Of a DNA stretch of 26,146 nt, positions 1 to 8,142 are shown piece by piece. The position numbers and the translations under genes were made by a program. Position 1 is the stretch's first letter, and each line of letters starts with the position of its first letter. The stretch is from a virus: positions 1 to 26,146 of the IMG/VR virus record IMGVR_UViG_3300032048_000013; one strand, 5' to 3'. The notes under the pieces are model-generated. The model did no database searches. It was not told the origin of the DNA and was given only the letters and a program-made list of their open reading frames with translations.

Positions 1-2
1 AG

Positions 3-311
3 GTTTATGACGGTGGGGCACGTTTCCCAGAAACATTGTGTGCCCCTGCTGATATCGGTGACATCACTCTTACCCGTCATTATGAAACGACGCGAGATGG
101 CGCTCCATTGGCTGTTCTTCGTCCTCTTGTGGGTGAGGCGTATTACAACATCACTATTGTCGAACTTGATTGCGATCTTGCCAACCCGGCATCACAGCGG
201 CTTTATACGGATGCCCTTTGCGTTGGGATGACTGAGACTGACGGCGATGCCTCTTCGGGCGCTCCGGCGGTTTACAGCCTGACCTTCTCAATCGGTCCTC
301 TGGCTGCTTAA
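3..311 (+). CDS. C-terminal part of a probable tail tube (major tail) protein, start outside window
   Basis: The reading frame is open from the left edge of the window and stops at 309-311, so only the last ~102 residues are seen. An internal TTG at 36 could be mistaken for a start, but coding-like sequence (YDGGARFPETLCAPADIG) continues upstream of it. The visible part is beta-rich, with a segment YYNITIVELDCDLANP and a serine/alanine/glycine-rich end. I do not recognise a family motif with certainty. The tail tube call rests mainly on position: it lies directly before a G/GT-type chaperone gene and the tape measure gene, where major tail or tube proteins usually lie. It could also be another small structural tail protein. 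Confidence 0.5.
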   Translation, partial: VYDGGARFPETLCAPADIGDITLTRHYETTRDGAPLAVLRPLVGEAYYNITIVELDCDLANPASQRLYTDALCVGMTETDGDASSGAPAVYSLTFSIGPLAA

Positions 312-362
312 TCTAATAACCAAATAACTTAAACTTGAAATGCCCTTTAAACGGGGTGTATT

Positions 363-379
363 ATTCGGTTGATCCGAAT
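363..379 (+). other. Small perfect hairpin upstream of the tail chaperone gene
   Basis: ATTCGG at 363-368 pairs exactly with CCGAAT at 374-379 around a 5-base loop, in the 89-base gap between the probable tube gene and the chaperone gene. No T-run follows, so it is not a convincing rho-independent terminator. It could be a transcript-processing or mRNA-stability element that separates a highly expressed tube gene from the next gene. Function is inferred only. Confidence 0.3.
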
Positions 380-387
380 GTCCTATC

Positions 388-392
388 AGGAG
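388..392 (+). promoter_or_regulatory. Ribosome binding site of the tail chaperone gene
   Basis: AGGAG lies 8 bases before the ATG at 401. It is one of the clearest Shine-Dalgarno sites in the window and fixes the start of the chaperone gene. Confidence 0.7.
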
Positions 393-400
393 TGTGAATA

Positions 401-916
401 ATGGCAGAATCCGCCGACGTTAAAGAAACTATTACTATGGACTCTGGGTTGGAGGATAAAAAGTCCAAACCCACCGTTCTTGAGCAATTGCGGGCAGAGG
501 TCAGCAAAAAGGTTGAACGTCCGGAAATCGAAATTGATGTTCTAGAACGACCGGGGGTGTCCGTTCGTTTCTCTCCGAATATCACTCAGAATCAGTTGCG
601 TGCTTGGCGAAAGAATTCCGGCGAGGATTCCAAGGATGGCTTTGATCCGTTGAAGTTTGCTTGTTATGTGGTCGGTACTTGCTGCAAGTCCATCCTGATT
701 AAGAATCAGGTTGTTCAAGACCAGAATGGTATTGATGTGACTTTTGCTTCTCCTGAGATTCTAGAAATGACAAACGATCTTCGTCCCATTCCGGATGGCA
801 TTCGTAGGTTCTATGGAATTGATCCCCACCTTGAGTCCACGGCGCTGGCTATTTTGGATCATGCTGGGTACGGCGATGAGGTAGCAACACAGGAAAACCC
901 TACGACCGGATCATAG
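401..916 (+). CDS. Tail assembly chaperone, G-like product (zero frame)
   Basis: This 171-residue soluble, charged protein lies between the tube gene and the tape measure gene, the invariant place of the lambda G/GT-type chaperones that coat the tape measure protein during tail assembly. The first ~45 residues are acidic and lysine-rich and probably disordered. A folded region follows (RFSPNITQNQLRAWRKNS) that resembles the chaperone N-terminal domain in style only. The start is fixed by AGGAG 8 bases upstream. A heptamer A AAC CCT at 895-901, just before the TAG stop at 914-916, would allow a -1 shift into the frame that ends at 1107, giving a ~235-residue GT-like product. The function comes from position and frameshift architecture rather than a recognised motif. 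Confidence 0.75.
   Translation: MAESADVKETITMDSGLEDKKSKPTVLEQLRAEVSKKVERPEIEIDVLERPGVSVRFSPNITQNQLRAWRKNSGEDSKDGFDPLKFACYVVGTCCKSILIKNQVVQDQNGIDVTFASPEILEMTNDLRPIPDGIRRFYGIDPHLESTALAILDHAGYGDEVATQENPTTGS
895..901 (+). promoter_or_regulatory. Programmed -1 ribosomal frameshift site (A AAC CCT)
   Basis: The heptamer AAACCCT fits the X XXY YYZ rule exactly in the zero frame: codons AAC and CCT can re-pair as AAA and CCC after a one-base slip. It lies inside the short region (880-913) where the -1 frame is open and the zero frame has not yet stopped, so it is placed as needed to make a fused chaperone. After the slip the -1 frame reads YDRIIEELQESPM, which looks coding although it is upstream of the first ATG of that frame. 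I see no strong downstream stem-loop or pseudoknot, so efficiency is unknown. Confidence 0.72.
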
Positions 917-1107
917 AAGAATTACAGGAATCTCCTATGATTCAAACTGCGGCTAATTTGGGAGAGGTGTTTGGAACTGATCCTTTGAAATTGCTGGATG
1001 TTACTGAAGAAGAGTGGGCCATTCGGGTAGCATGTGGTGCAGTAATAGCCCAACAACGTGCAGATCAATTGGATGCACAAAGGCAGGCTAGTGGTACGAA
1101 ACGTTAG
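901..1107 (+). CDS. T-like extension of the tail assembly chaperone (-1 frame)
   Basis: The -1 frame is open from 880 to the TAG at 1105-1107. If the ribosome slips at 895-901, 68 residues are added to the first 167 residues of the chaperone, giving ~235 residues. In lambda the T portion of GT recruits tail tube subunits while the G part binds the tape measure protein. The segment has a helical, acidic look (EEEWAIRVACGAVIAQQRADQ). An alternative is an independent 56-residue gene starting at ATG 937, which has AGGA at 926-929 some 7 bases upstream. The coding-like residues before 937 favour the frameshift. Both modes could operate. Confidence 0.7.
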   Translation, partial: YDRIIEELQESPMIQTAANLGEVFGTDPLKLLDVTEEEWAIRVACGAVIAQQRADQLDAQRQASGTKR

Positions 1108-1135
1108 ATTGATATAATTAGTAAAGGCCCGTGAT

Positions 1136-4100
1136 ATGGCGGTTGAGCAGAAAGTAGTTATTAGGGTCGAAATAGACCCAGATTTGGGCAAAGCCGCTGC
1201 TGTCAATGCTGCTCTTTTAGGGTTTGATAAGAATGCCAAAAGGGCAAATAGAAGTCTTAGTAAAGTTACCAATCGTTTAGATAAAGATTTTCAGCGGGCT
1301 TTAGGCAGAGTGGCATCAAAGTTGGGGGACTTTGGGGCCAAATTAATCAAGATCAATCTCAAAGCCTTTGGTGTAGAACTGTTTGCCGTGGTCGCTGGGC
1401 TGGTGGCCATGAAGGCGGCTTTGGCAGCCGGTCAAATGGTTATGCGCGCATGGCATTCCACTATTTCTTTTATGAAAGTAGGCGTTGCTGGCCTGACAGC
1501 GGGCATTATCGGTCTTGTTTCAACAATCGCAGCAGCCAACAGGCAGTTTGCTCAGGTGCAATTAGCACCGTTTGTGGGTGGCTTACAGGCGGCTCGTACC
1601 GCTATGAGTGGGATGCGGATGGGTTCGACGGCGCAGATGGGGATTCAAAACCTCACCTTGCTTGCGAACACACTGTCTCGTGGTGGTGTTGATTCCAGAA
1701 ATGTCGGCATGTTGACACGGGCGTTTGGAAACTTTACTGGTGGGGATGTAAAAGCCACTCAAGGCATGGCTCAGGCTTGGACGCAGATGACGCAAACAGG
1801 CAACAAGTCGGTCATGGTCGATCAGATGAAGAGCATGGGTCCGGCTTACAAGGAAGCGACTAAAGCGTTTCAGGCATATGAAGGTGACGATTTGGTCGGG
1901 GCGATGATTCGGGGAGAGTTCACCCCGGACGCCATGAAGGGTTCTCTTGACAAACTTGATGACACCGTTATGGGTGGCTTCAAGGGAATGATCACCACGC
2001 TTTACAATCAACTTGCTGATATTGGTTCTGTGTTTCTAGTTCCGTTGCGTGATGCCATGAATGATGTAGAGAGGATTCTTCGTGGTGGACTGTTGCGTGT
2101 TACGGGTATTTTGCAGTCGTATGGTTTGGGAACTTTTATGCCCGCTTTGGTCAGGGGTATGGAGAGGGCAACTGACTTTTTTGTCAAGTTGATTCTTGAG
2201 GATCTTCCGCGTTTCACAGAGGTGATGGGAAAGATTGCCAATTGGTGGCGGGATTTCAAATCCGGTACTAGCAGGTTCTTTGGTGATCTTGGCGACAGCA
2301 TGAGACAGTTTTCTGATTCAGGCGATCATGCGTGGCAATTCTTGAAGAATATGTTCGGTTCGGGAGGCATTGGCGGTTTCATTTCTGATCGAATGAAGGC
2401 GTGGAACGACATGATCGTACAAAATGCAGCCGAATTTGAATTGTTCGGTGAGCGTATAGGTGGAGCAATCAAGGGTTTGCTTGAAGTCATTACGGCGACA
2501 AAAGATGAGTTCTTTAATATTCTTCCGCAACTCAATGATTTCCTTTTGTTCTTGACGAATGAAGTTTTCCCTGTAATGCAAGATTTTGTTACTCAGTTCG
2601 TGAAAGCGTTCAAGCAGGCGCTGCCGGTTATCAGGAATGTTGTTTCAGCGTTTTTGCCTTTGTTGAGGGTTATGAATAGTTTGATCGGCGTTCTCGCTAC
2701 GATGCCCGGTGGGCTGGGCGGTCTGGCCGTGTTGGGTATGGGCTGGTTGGGTATGACCAGAGGTGGTCGTGCTTCCATGGGTTACATGAGGGCTGGTGCG
2801 ACGGGCGGTGCCCGACCATCTGGTGCATTCGCTGGTATCGGCTATGGCGTGGGGCAAGCCGGGTCGAATTTTTCGACGTACAGACAGGTTCTTAGGGCAG
2901 AAGGCGCTGGGAAAGTAGCGGCGACGACTGGCGCTGCGAAAGCAGCCTTTGGACAACAAGGGTTGACGGGCGGCGGGATGATGATAGCGGGCATGGTGCT
3001 TGGACAGAGCGGGAACGCGATCTTGGCCGGGTTGGGGCAAAGTCTCATGATGGGTGGCATGGGCTACATGATGGGTGGCACAAAGATGGGTATGGCTGCT
3101 ATGGGCATGTCGGGTTTGATGGGCGCTTACAACGCACAAACTGCGACCGGGGGTGCCGTGTCGGGCGCGATGGGCGGTGGCCTGATGGCCGGTAGTCTGG
3201 GGCTGCTGGCGGTTGGGGCGGGGGTAATGACCGGGGGTGCAGCATTTGCAGTCGCGGGTCTGGCGGCACTCGGCGCTGGAGCATTGGGGTGGTGGAAGGG
3301 CGGCAAGAACGAGGATGAAAAGAATGCTCTGACAGAAACGGGGATGCGAGTTTTCGGTGAGGACGCTATGGCCGAATTTGCCGAAGGTGGCAGGGCTTCG
3401 ATGACGGCGGATCTGAAAGATTTCAATGAGATCTTTTTGGATGATGACAAGTTCAAGGCTTGGGCACGGACGCAGGGTTTTGATGAGGATGAGGCGTTAA
3501 AACATCGGGCTGGAATCGCGGGTGGGGTCGCTGATTCGTTTAGAGAAAATCTGGCGTCCTTGGATCGGGCCGTAGGAACGATTGCCGAACGAACCGGTAT
3601 GCACGCTGAGGATATTGAAATAGCGGCGGACAGAATGGGTATCGCTTTACGAGACACCAAGAGTTCTCTTCAAGATTTTTATATGGGCCTGTACGAGCAG
3701 TACGAAACCAAGGACATGGCCTCAGGCATCCGCATGTACGCGGATCAAATTAATAAGTCTTTTGCAGATGTTGTTTTTGGTAGTCGTTTCCACAAGGGTG
3801 CCCGTGTAGATGAGGCTTTGGGTCAATCCAAGGCTGCTAACAATGTGATGTTGCAAGAGTTGTTAACTACTGGCACCATCAGTAATGATTCTGCTGCTGC
3901 TGGTATTGATGCTGCCATCGCTCAGGGACAGGCTCTTGGTTTTTCGGGATATGAACTGGTTCAGTTTGTTGAAAGATTCGGGGAGGGGTGGCAAGCCGAT
4001 ATGGAGAAACGAGGACTGGGGAAAGGGGCTAAAAAATTCACTAACGAAATCGCAGCCTTCTCAGAGCGAACTTTTAACGATTTTGTAGACAGCGAATCTG

Positions 4101-4546
4101 TTAAGCAACTTCAAATCATGAATGAGGTGTGGGATCGTCCGCAACTCACTCGTGCAGGGTTGAGGGAGATGTGGACGGAGGGCGACATAGAGCAAGAGTT
4201 GGCTAAGGCTAATATGGAAGTTTGGAAGTTGGCACGGGAAGCGAAGAAAGCAGAGACTGATGCTGTTGTAGCCGCTACGACGGCAATGTACACATTGGAG
4301 CGAGCGGCACTTGCCGCAGCGGCAGCGGAAAGTGCGGAACTGAGAGCGGAAGCAGAAACCGATGATCCGATTTTGATTGATATCAGAAACAACGGTGGCC
4401 AAGTAATAGATGGCGGCGTAGTGGGTCCGGGGGGTCTTACCCCCTCTGAACGCGCAGCAGCCGACGGTGCCAAAAGTTTGTCTGACTGGCTGGCGTCTGC
4501 ACAGTCGTCGGGATACACACCATCACAAATAGCAGGGGGGCCGTGA
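1136..4546 (+). CDS. Tape measure protein
   Basis: At 1136 residues this is the longest gene in the window and directly follows the G/GT-type chaperone. It sets tail length and probably helps pass DNA across the cell envelope. The N-terminus is basic and helical (~1-70). Two hydrophobic helices follow at ~77-105 and ~112-135. A very long glycine/methionine/alanine-rich hydrophobic stretch spans ~610-720, including GGMGYMMGGTKMGMAAMGMS, and could insert in a membrane. The C-terminal ~400 residues are helical and charged, with an alanine/glutamate-rich segment near 1050-1085. From the known relation of about 1.5 angstrom per residue, the tail should be roughly 150-170 nm (inference). ATG 1136 is preceded by AAAGG at 1123-1127. 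No lysozyme or peptidase motif was noticed. Confidence 0.92.
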   Translation: MAVEQKVVIRVEIDPDLGKAAAVNAALLGFDKNAKRANRSLSKVTNRLDKDFQRALGRVASKLGDFGAKLIKINLKAFGVELFAVVAGLVAMKAALAAGQMVMRAWHSTISFMKVGVAGLTAGIIGLVSTIAAANRQFAQVQLAPFVGGLQAARTAMSGMRMGSTAQMGIQNLTLLANTLSRGGVDSRNVGMLTRAFGNFTGGDVKATQGMAQAWTQMTQTGNKSVMVDQMKSMGPAYKEATKAFQAYEGDDLVGAMIRGEFTPDAMKGSLDKLDDTVMGGFKGMITTLYNQLADIGSVFLVPLRDAMNDVERILRGGLLRVTGILQSYGLGTFMPALVRGMERATDFFVKLILEDLPRFTEVMGKIANWWRDFKSGTSRFFGDLGDSMRQFSDSGDHAWQFLKNMFGSGGIGGFISDRMKAWNDMIVQNAAEFELFGERIGGAIKGLLEVITATKDEFFNILPQLNDFLLFLTNEVFPVMQDFVTQFVKAFKQALPVIRNVVSAFLPLLRVMNSLIGVLATMPGGLGGLAVLGMGWLGMTRGGRASMGYMRAGATGGARPSGAFAGIGYGVGQAGSNFSTYRQVLRAEGAGKVAATTGAAKAAFGQQGLTGGGMMIAGMVLGQSGNAILAGLGQSLMMGGMGYMMGGTKMGMAAMGMSGLMGAYNAQTATGGAVSGAMGGGLMAGSLGLLAVGAGVMTGGAAFAVAGLAALGAGALGWWKGGKNEDEKNALTETGMRVFGEDAMAEFAEGGRASMTADLKDFNEIFLDDDKFKAWARTQGFDEDEALKHRAGIAGGVADSFRENLASLDRAVGTIAERTGMHAEDIEIAADRMGIALRDTKSSLQDFYMGLYEQYETKDMASGIRMYADQINKSFADVVFGSRFHKGARVDEALGQSKAANNVMLQELLTTGTISNDSAAAGIDAAIAQGQALGFSGYELVQFVERFGEGWQADMEKRGLGKGAKKFTNEIAAFSERTFNDFVDSESVKQLQIMNEVWDRPQLTRAGLREMWTEGDIEQELAKANMEVWKLAREAKKAETDAVVAATTAMYTLERAALAAAAAESAELRAEAETDDPILIDIRNNGGQVIDGGVVGPGGLTPSERAAADGAKSLSDWLASAQSSGYTPSQIAGGP

Positions 4547-4549
4547 TAA

Positions 4550-5356
4550 ATGGCTGGTACAGCGAAGTTTTATATTTCTCTCACTGATGGTGAATCTAGA
4601 GGCTCCCTAGTTGCTCAACGCTTGGCGTTGTCAAAGCGTTTGACGTTGCGTCAAATGCCGAAAGGTGAAGTCGCTAAGAAGTCTCCGGAGTATTTCAACG
4701 ACGCGATAGGGCTTTATATTCCGGGGTTTGAATTCGATCCGGAGAGCGAAGTGATATTGAAGACGTTTGAGTTTCCCTATGGGCCAAAAAATATGACTTA
4801 TGGCGGGAGTGAACTGGCATACACGGAGATTCAGCGTCCCAGTAGAAAGCCTTTGCTGCGTTCTGTTGCGCCCAAGAACAGAAAGATTGAGTTGTCTTGT
4901 GTGTTGGCGGATCGGCCAAGTCGGGGAAAGCAATCCATTGAGAGCGAAATAGCGTCTCTTGAGGAAATCGCTGGTGACGATCAGGATTTACTACTTCAAT
5001 ATGGTGGGGTTATTATTCCTTATCGTTTGCGTATGACAGCGTTATCTATTACATCGACGGATAAGAGTTTGAACGGTGAGACGATTCGTGCAAGGGCTTC
5101 TATGGCTTTCGTGGAGTCGCATCCTTTGAACACGGAAATTATTCATTTGAAGGCAGTTCTGTTTGAACCAGAAGTTCCCGCTGAGACTGCCGACGAGGAC
5201 GAAGAAGATGATGAGGCCGAAGACGCCGCTCACTACGGTGGTTATAACAATAGTGGCCTACATACTGAGGATCACCCAATACTCAATCCGGCTGCTGAAC
5301 GATCGGTAGGTTCGGACACCGTGGCTCAGAGATATGCCCAATTGGGTGTGAGTTAA
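4550..5356 (+). CDS. Baseplate hub-adaptor-like tail protein with acidic C-terminal tail
   Basis: This 268-residue protein starts 3 bases after the tape measure stop. The middle, about residues 60-190, has the pattern of proteins encoded between the tape measure and hub genes in many myoviruses: a FEFPYGP segment, then TEIQRPSRKPLLR, a helix SIESEIASLEEIAG and a strand-rich end ALSITSTDKS. That suggests a hub or adaptor role joining the tube to the spike complex (XkdP/LysM-adaptor type), although I see no clear LysM domain. Residues ~213-228 are almost all Asp, Glu and Ala (ADEDEEDDEAEDAA), followed by a flexible glycine, asparagine and histidine tail. The acidic stretch may bind divalent metal or act as a spacer. 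The exact family is not certain. Confidence 0.65.
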   Translation: MAGTAKFYISLTDGESRGSLVAQRLALSKRLTLRQMPKGEVAKKSPEYFNDAIGLYIPGFEFDPESEVILKTFEFPYGPKNMTYGGSELAYTEIQRPSRKPLLRSVAPKNRKIELSCVLADRPSRGKQSIESEIASLEEIAGDDQDLLLQYGGVIIPYRLRMTALSITSTDKSLNGETIRARASMAFVESHPLNTEIIHLKAVLFEPEVPAETADEDEEDDEAEDAAHYGGYNNSGLHTEDHPILNPAAERSVGSDTVAQRYAQLGVS

Positions 5357-5365
5357 AGTATTACC

Positions 5366-6907
5366 ATGGAAGACTTAGGAAAGTTACGCTTCGGAGAAAT
5401 TGGAACTGCCCGAACTGCTGAGATAACAGAAAGCGTAACCGATTTAGGTGTTGATTTAACGTCTAACATGACATCTGAAATGTCAATACAAGTTTATGAT
5501 CCGGGTTTCAAAATGTTTAAGGCCGATTATTTTCAGATGCGTCGGCCCGTTACTTATCGGGGACAATCTTATGAGATCGCACAAGCATCTGTCCAGCGGC
5601 ATCCCAATGGACCGGATGCGGTGCAGGTTAAATGTCGGTCGGCTCCGATTCAAAGAATGAGACGGGATAAAGGTGCAGAAAATTGGAATACTTCTGCTGC
5701 CGGTTTTGCAAAACAAATGGCTGAGAAATTTGGGTTGCAAGCATTTATTCAATCCACTCCCGACAGAATCAATATTACTCGTCAATCTGGTGATAATGCT
5801 GATGAGTCCTCATGGGATGTTTTGCAGCGTTTGGCAAGCGATTTGGATTATTTGGTTTTTGAATCTTACGGGGTTTTGTATTTTTCATCTGAGGAGTTTT
5901 TGGTTGAGCGTCAACCGGGGATTGTTGTAGATGTAGACGCTCCTGAAAATGATGCATGGTTTCCTTTCGGTTGGTCTTTCGCTACCAGTGATGACGATTG
6001 GAGGGGCAGTCAAGCGACGGTTTTGGTTCCACGAGACAATGGGAAGAAACTTCGACCGGGGATGACGGTAGCGTTTAAAAACGTGGGCAAGTTCGGTCCT
6101 AGTGAAACTACACACCCAGAGGATACGCAAAACTTGGAAACTGCGGATGCTGTTGCCACAACTCGTAAATATCTGATTACGAATGTGAGTTGGAAAGAAG
6201 GCGGTAATAACCCTGTTCAAATAAAAGCACGCACGCTTGTGGAAACTGATGACACTGTGGCGGATTCTTCTGTTGGTCTTGGTGTTATTCCATATGGGTC
6301 TAGAGAGTTGTGTAAGGGCGCTACCGGAACCGATGTTAAGCGATTACAGATGGCTGTTGGCATGGCGGAAAAAGACCAAGACGGCGTTTTTGGTCCGATA
6401 ACCGAAGGATATGTAAAGACATGGCAGCAACGAAACACATTGGGTGTTAGAACAGTAACGTTGATAGGCGATCTTGATCCGGCTGACCGTTCATTCTTTG
6501 GGGATCGTGAGCAGTTTGTGACTTATATAGGTGATGGGTGTATCAATGATGATGATTGGGCTGTGCTTTTGGCTATGCCCGGTTCTACTTTTCCTTTGAT
6601 GGTGGCTGCCACGGAGGCTGAAGACCCAGCCGATATCAAATTTTTTGAAAGAGCCAGAATTTTGGCAGAGGAGAACGCGAAGAAAAATCTGAAGGCAGCG
6701 ACAGAGGCTGAAGACGACGCCGATCGAAAGTTTTTCGATAGTTCTTATCAGCCGGATCCTTACGACGTAGAAGGCAGGGAAGGTGTCGAAGAAACGAAAG
6801 GTATCGAATCAACTATAGATCCAGCAGATCTTAAATTCTTTAGTGGCTTGTATTCCAACCCAAAGAAGCCTGAGCCGAATCATCCGATGTATGGGTACCA
6901 CGGCTAA
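5366..6907 (+). CDS. Baseplate hub protein (gp27/gpD-like) with PG-binding domain and DPADxKFF repeats
   Basis: This 513-residue protein has a gpD/gp27/XkdQ-like tail hub in its N-terminal ~300 residues. The typical segment SSWDVLQRLASDLDYLVFES is present, followed by strands. This trimeric ring links the tail tube to the spike. Residues ~312-365 form a PG_binding_1-type domain (LCKGATGTDVKRLQMAVG, then DGVFGPITEGYVKTWQQRN), which would touch peptidoglycan during infection. The C-terminal ~145 residues look unfolded and carry four copies of a DPADxKFF-like motif, starting at residues 371 (DPADRSFF), 420 (DPADIKFF), 450 (DDADRKFF) and 485 (DPADLKFF). It overlaps the spike gene by 1 base (TAATG). 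Hub function is well supported; the motif's function is unknown. Confidence 0.8.
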   Translation: MEDLGKLRFGEIGTARTAEITESVTDLGVDLTSNMTSEMSIQVYDPGFKMFKADYFQMRRPVTYRGQSYEIAQASVQRHPNGPDAVQVKCRSAPIQRMRRDKGAENWNTSAAGFAKQMAEKFGLQAFIQSTPDRINITRQSGDNADESSWDVLQRLASDLDYLVFESYGVLYFSSEEFLVERQPGIVVDVDAPENDAWFPFGWSFATSDDDWRGSQATVLVPRDNGKKLRPGMTVAFKNVGKFGPSETTHPEDTQNLETADAVATTRKYLITNVSWKEGGNNPVQIKARTLVETDDTVADSSVGLGVIPYGSRELCKGATGTDVKRLQMAVGMAEKDQDGVFGPITEGYVKTWQQRNTLGVRTVTLIGDLDPADRSFFGDREQFVTYIGDGCINDDDWAVLLAMPGSTFPLMVAATEAEDPADIKFFERARILAEENAKKNLKAATEAEDDADRKFFDSSYQPDPYDVEGREGVEETKGIESTIDPADLKFFSGLYSNPKKPEPNHPMYGYHG

Positions 6908-8070
6908 TGGCTAAAAAAGGTGCAAGTTCGTATAAGGGTTCTGGTTACAACCGTAAGCGTCCTACCAAGGCGTATTCGCCCGGACAGCCCATATCTGATG
7001 GATTTCATGAAGGTGAAGTAACTGAGGTTGTTACTTCCACTACGGACCCATACACGATCAAAGTTTCTGTTAATTCGTTGGGCCACAATAACGTTCCAGC
7101 ACTGTTCTATATAGGGTCTCCCCCAAGAAAGGGAGACAAAGTAATGGTTAGTTTTATTGCTAACCGTCCAGATGACTTGTTGGTTATCAATCCGCAGCAT
7201 CAATTAGGTGATGGCACTGCATCGGGGGTTGTTCGTTTCGGTGGACAGACCTCACAGTGGGGGCACACGCTGAGGATCGACCCCACGGAGTATGTCGGAT
7301 CTAATCGTGCATCCATCATGTTGGATAACACGACCATGGGAACAGATGGTTCTGGGATTGGAACGGAGGGAGACTGGTTCGTTTTTGATGAGAAGAATGA
7401 CTCATACAATCTGCACCACACCGGGCATGACGAGAAGGTCGATGGTGGGTTAACTGTTAGAGCGTCGGGGACACATACCACCCCGGCGGGCACGTTTGAG
7501 CGGTACATCGCCTTCGCCCCAAGTTACGACTGGGGGGGAACCGAACGTGGCAGTTTCTTCACCAATAATACCTACACTGACTTCTCATTCCATGGAACGA
7601 CATATCAGTACGGCTGTCATCCATTAGCAAATAATCAATACTCGCTTGGCTACGAGGGAGTGCGATGGAGCGAACTATTTTGCTCCAATGGAACGATAAA
7701 TACGTCCGATCAAAATGAGAAAACAGATATTGCTGATTCTGATCTGGGGTTGGATTTTCTCAAAGCCTTACGACCCGTGAAGTTCAAATGGATTGAAACT
7801 GAAGGTAGGGCAGGAGTCAGGACACACTACGGGCTGCTAGGGCAGGAGGTCGAAACAGTATTGGGGGATGCTGCTTCTGATACAGCCATCTGGACTAACG
7901 CACTGATCGAAGCACACCCTGAATTACCGGCTGACCCCGAACACAATGTTCGTGCCGTTCCTGCTGTGGAAGAACATCACGAGCAAGGACTTCGGTATAC
8001 GGAACTGATTGGACCGATTATCAAGGCTATTCAAGAATTAGAAGTTCGCATTGCGGCCTTGGAGAGTTGA
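6907..8070 (+). CDS. Baseplate spike protein with OB-fold and C-terminal Peptidase_S74 chaperone domain
   Basis: This 387-residue protein begins with a basic, unstructured stretch. An OB-fold domain of the gpV/gp5 type follows (~30-95: FHEGEVTEVVTSTTDPYTIK, then RKGDKVMVSFIANRPDDLLV), as in central spikes. The middle (~100-260) is glycine, threonine and asparagine-rich with short strands, including YSLGYEGVRWSELFCSNG, typical of the region just before an S74 domain in fibres and spikes. The C-terminus (267-387) is an intramolecular chaperone. S267-D268 with K272 matches the Ser/Lys dyad of endosialidase-type self-cleavage, and the domain ends in a coiled-coil-like helix GPIIKAIQELEVRIAALES. 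It therefore probably trimerises and cuts itself off before S267. An S74 domain fused to an OB-fold spike is less usual than one on a fibre. Confidence 0.8.
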   Translation: MAKKGASSYKGSGYNRKRPTKAYSPGQPISDGFHEGEVTEVVTSTTDPYTIKVSVNSLGHNNVPALFYIGSPPRKGDKVMVSFIANRPDDLLVINPQHQLGDGTASGVVRFGGQTSQWGHTLRIDPTEYVGSNRASIMLDNTTMGTDGSGIGTEGDWFVFDEKNDSYNLHHTGHDEKVDGGLTVRASGTHTTPAGTFERYIAFAPSYDWGGTERGSFFTNNTYTDFSFHGTTYQYGCHPLANNQYSLGYEGVRWSELFCSNGTINTSDQNEKTDIADSDLGLDFLKALRPVKFKWIETEGRAGVRTHYGLLGQEVETVLGDAASDTAIWTNALIEAHPELPADPEHNVRAVPAVEEHHEQGLRYTELIGPIIKAIQELEVRIAALES

Positions 8071-8142
8071 TAGTTCTATACTAATAGATGGTTGAAGAGT
8101 GGAATACATAAGCCGACCCGGCCTGTACGGCCAAGGTAAGAA

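Noticed and set aside
7-231. 74-residue frame beginning at ATG 7
   Set aside because: It overlaps the better-supported frame open from base 3 to 311 and has a random composition; it is a shadow frame.
892-898. G GAA AAC as an alternative slippery heptamer
   Set aside because: It does not fit X XXY YYZ because the P-site codon GAA would mispair at its middle base as GGA; A AAC CCT three bases later fits fully.
2645-3660. Long minus-strand frames (up to 177 residues) opposite the tape measure gene
   Set aside because: They arise from the glycine/methionine-rich coding strand; the residues are mostly Pro, Ala, Ser and His with no domain, and no other gene in the window is on the minus strand.
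8071-8142. Promoter (TATACT near 8078) or tRNA-like element before the peptidase gene
   Set aside because: No suitable -35 box at the right distance, and no cloverleaf; the GGCC/GGCC stem is only 4 bp.
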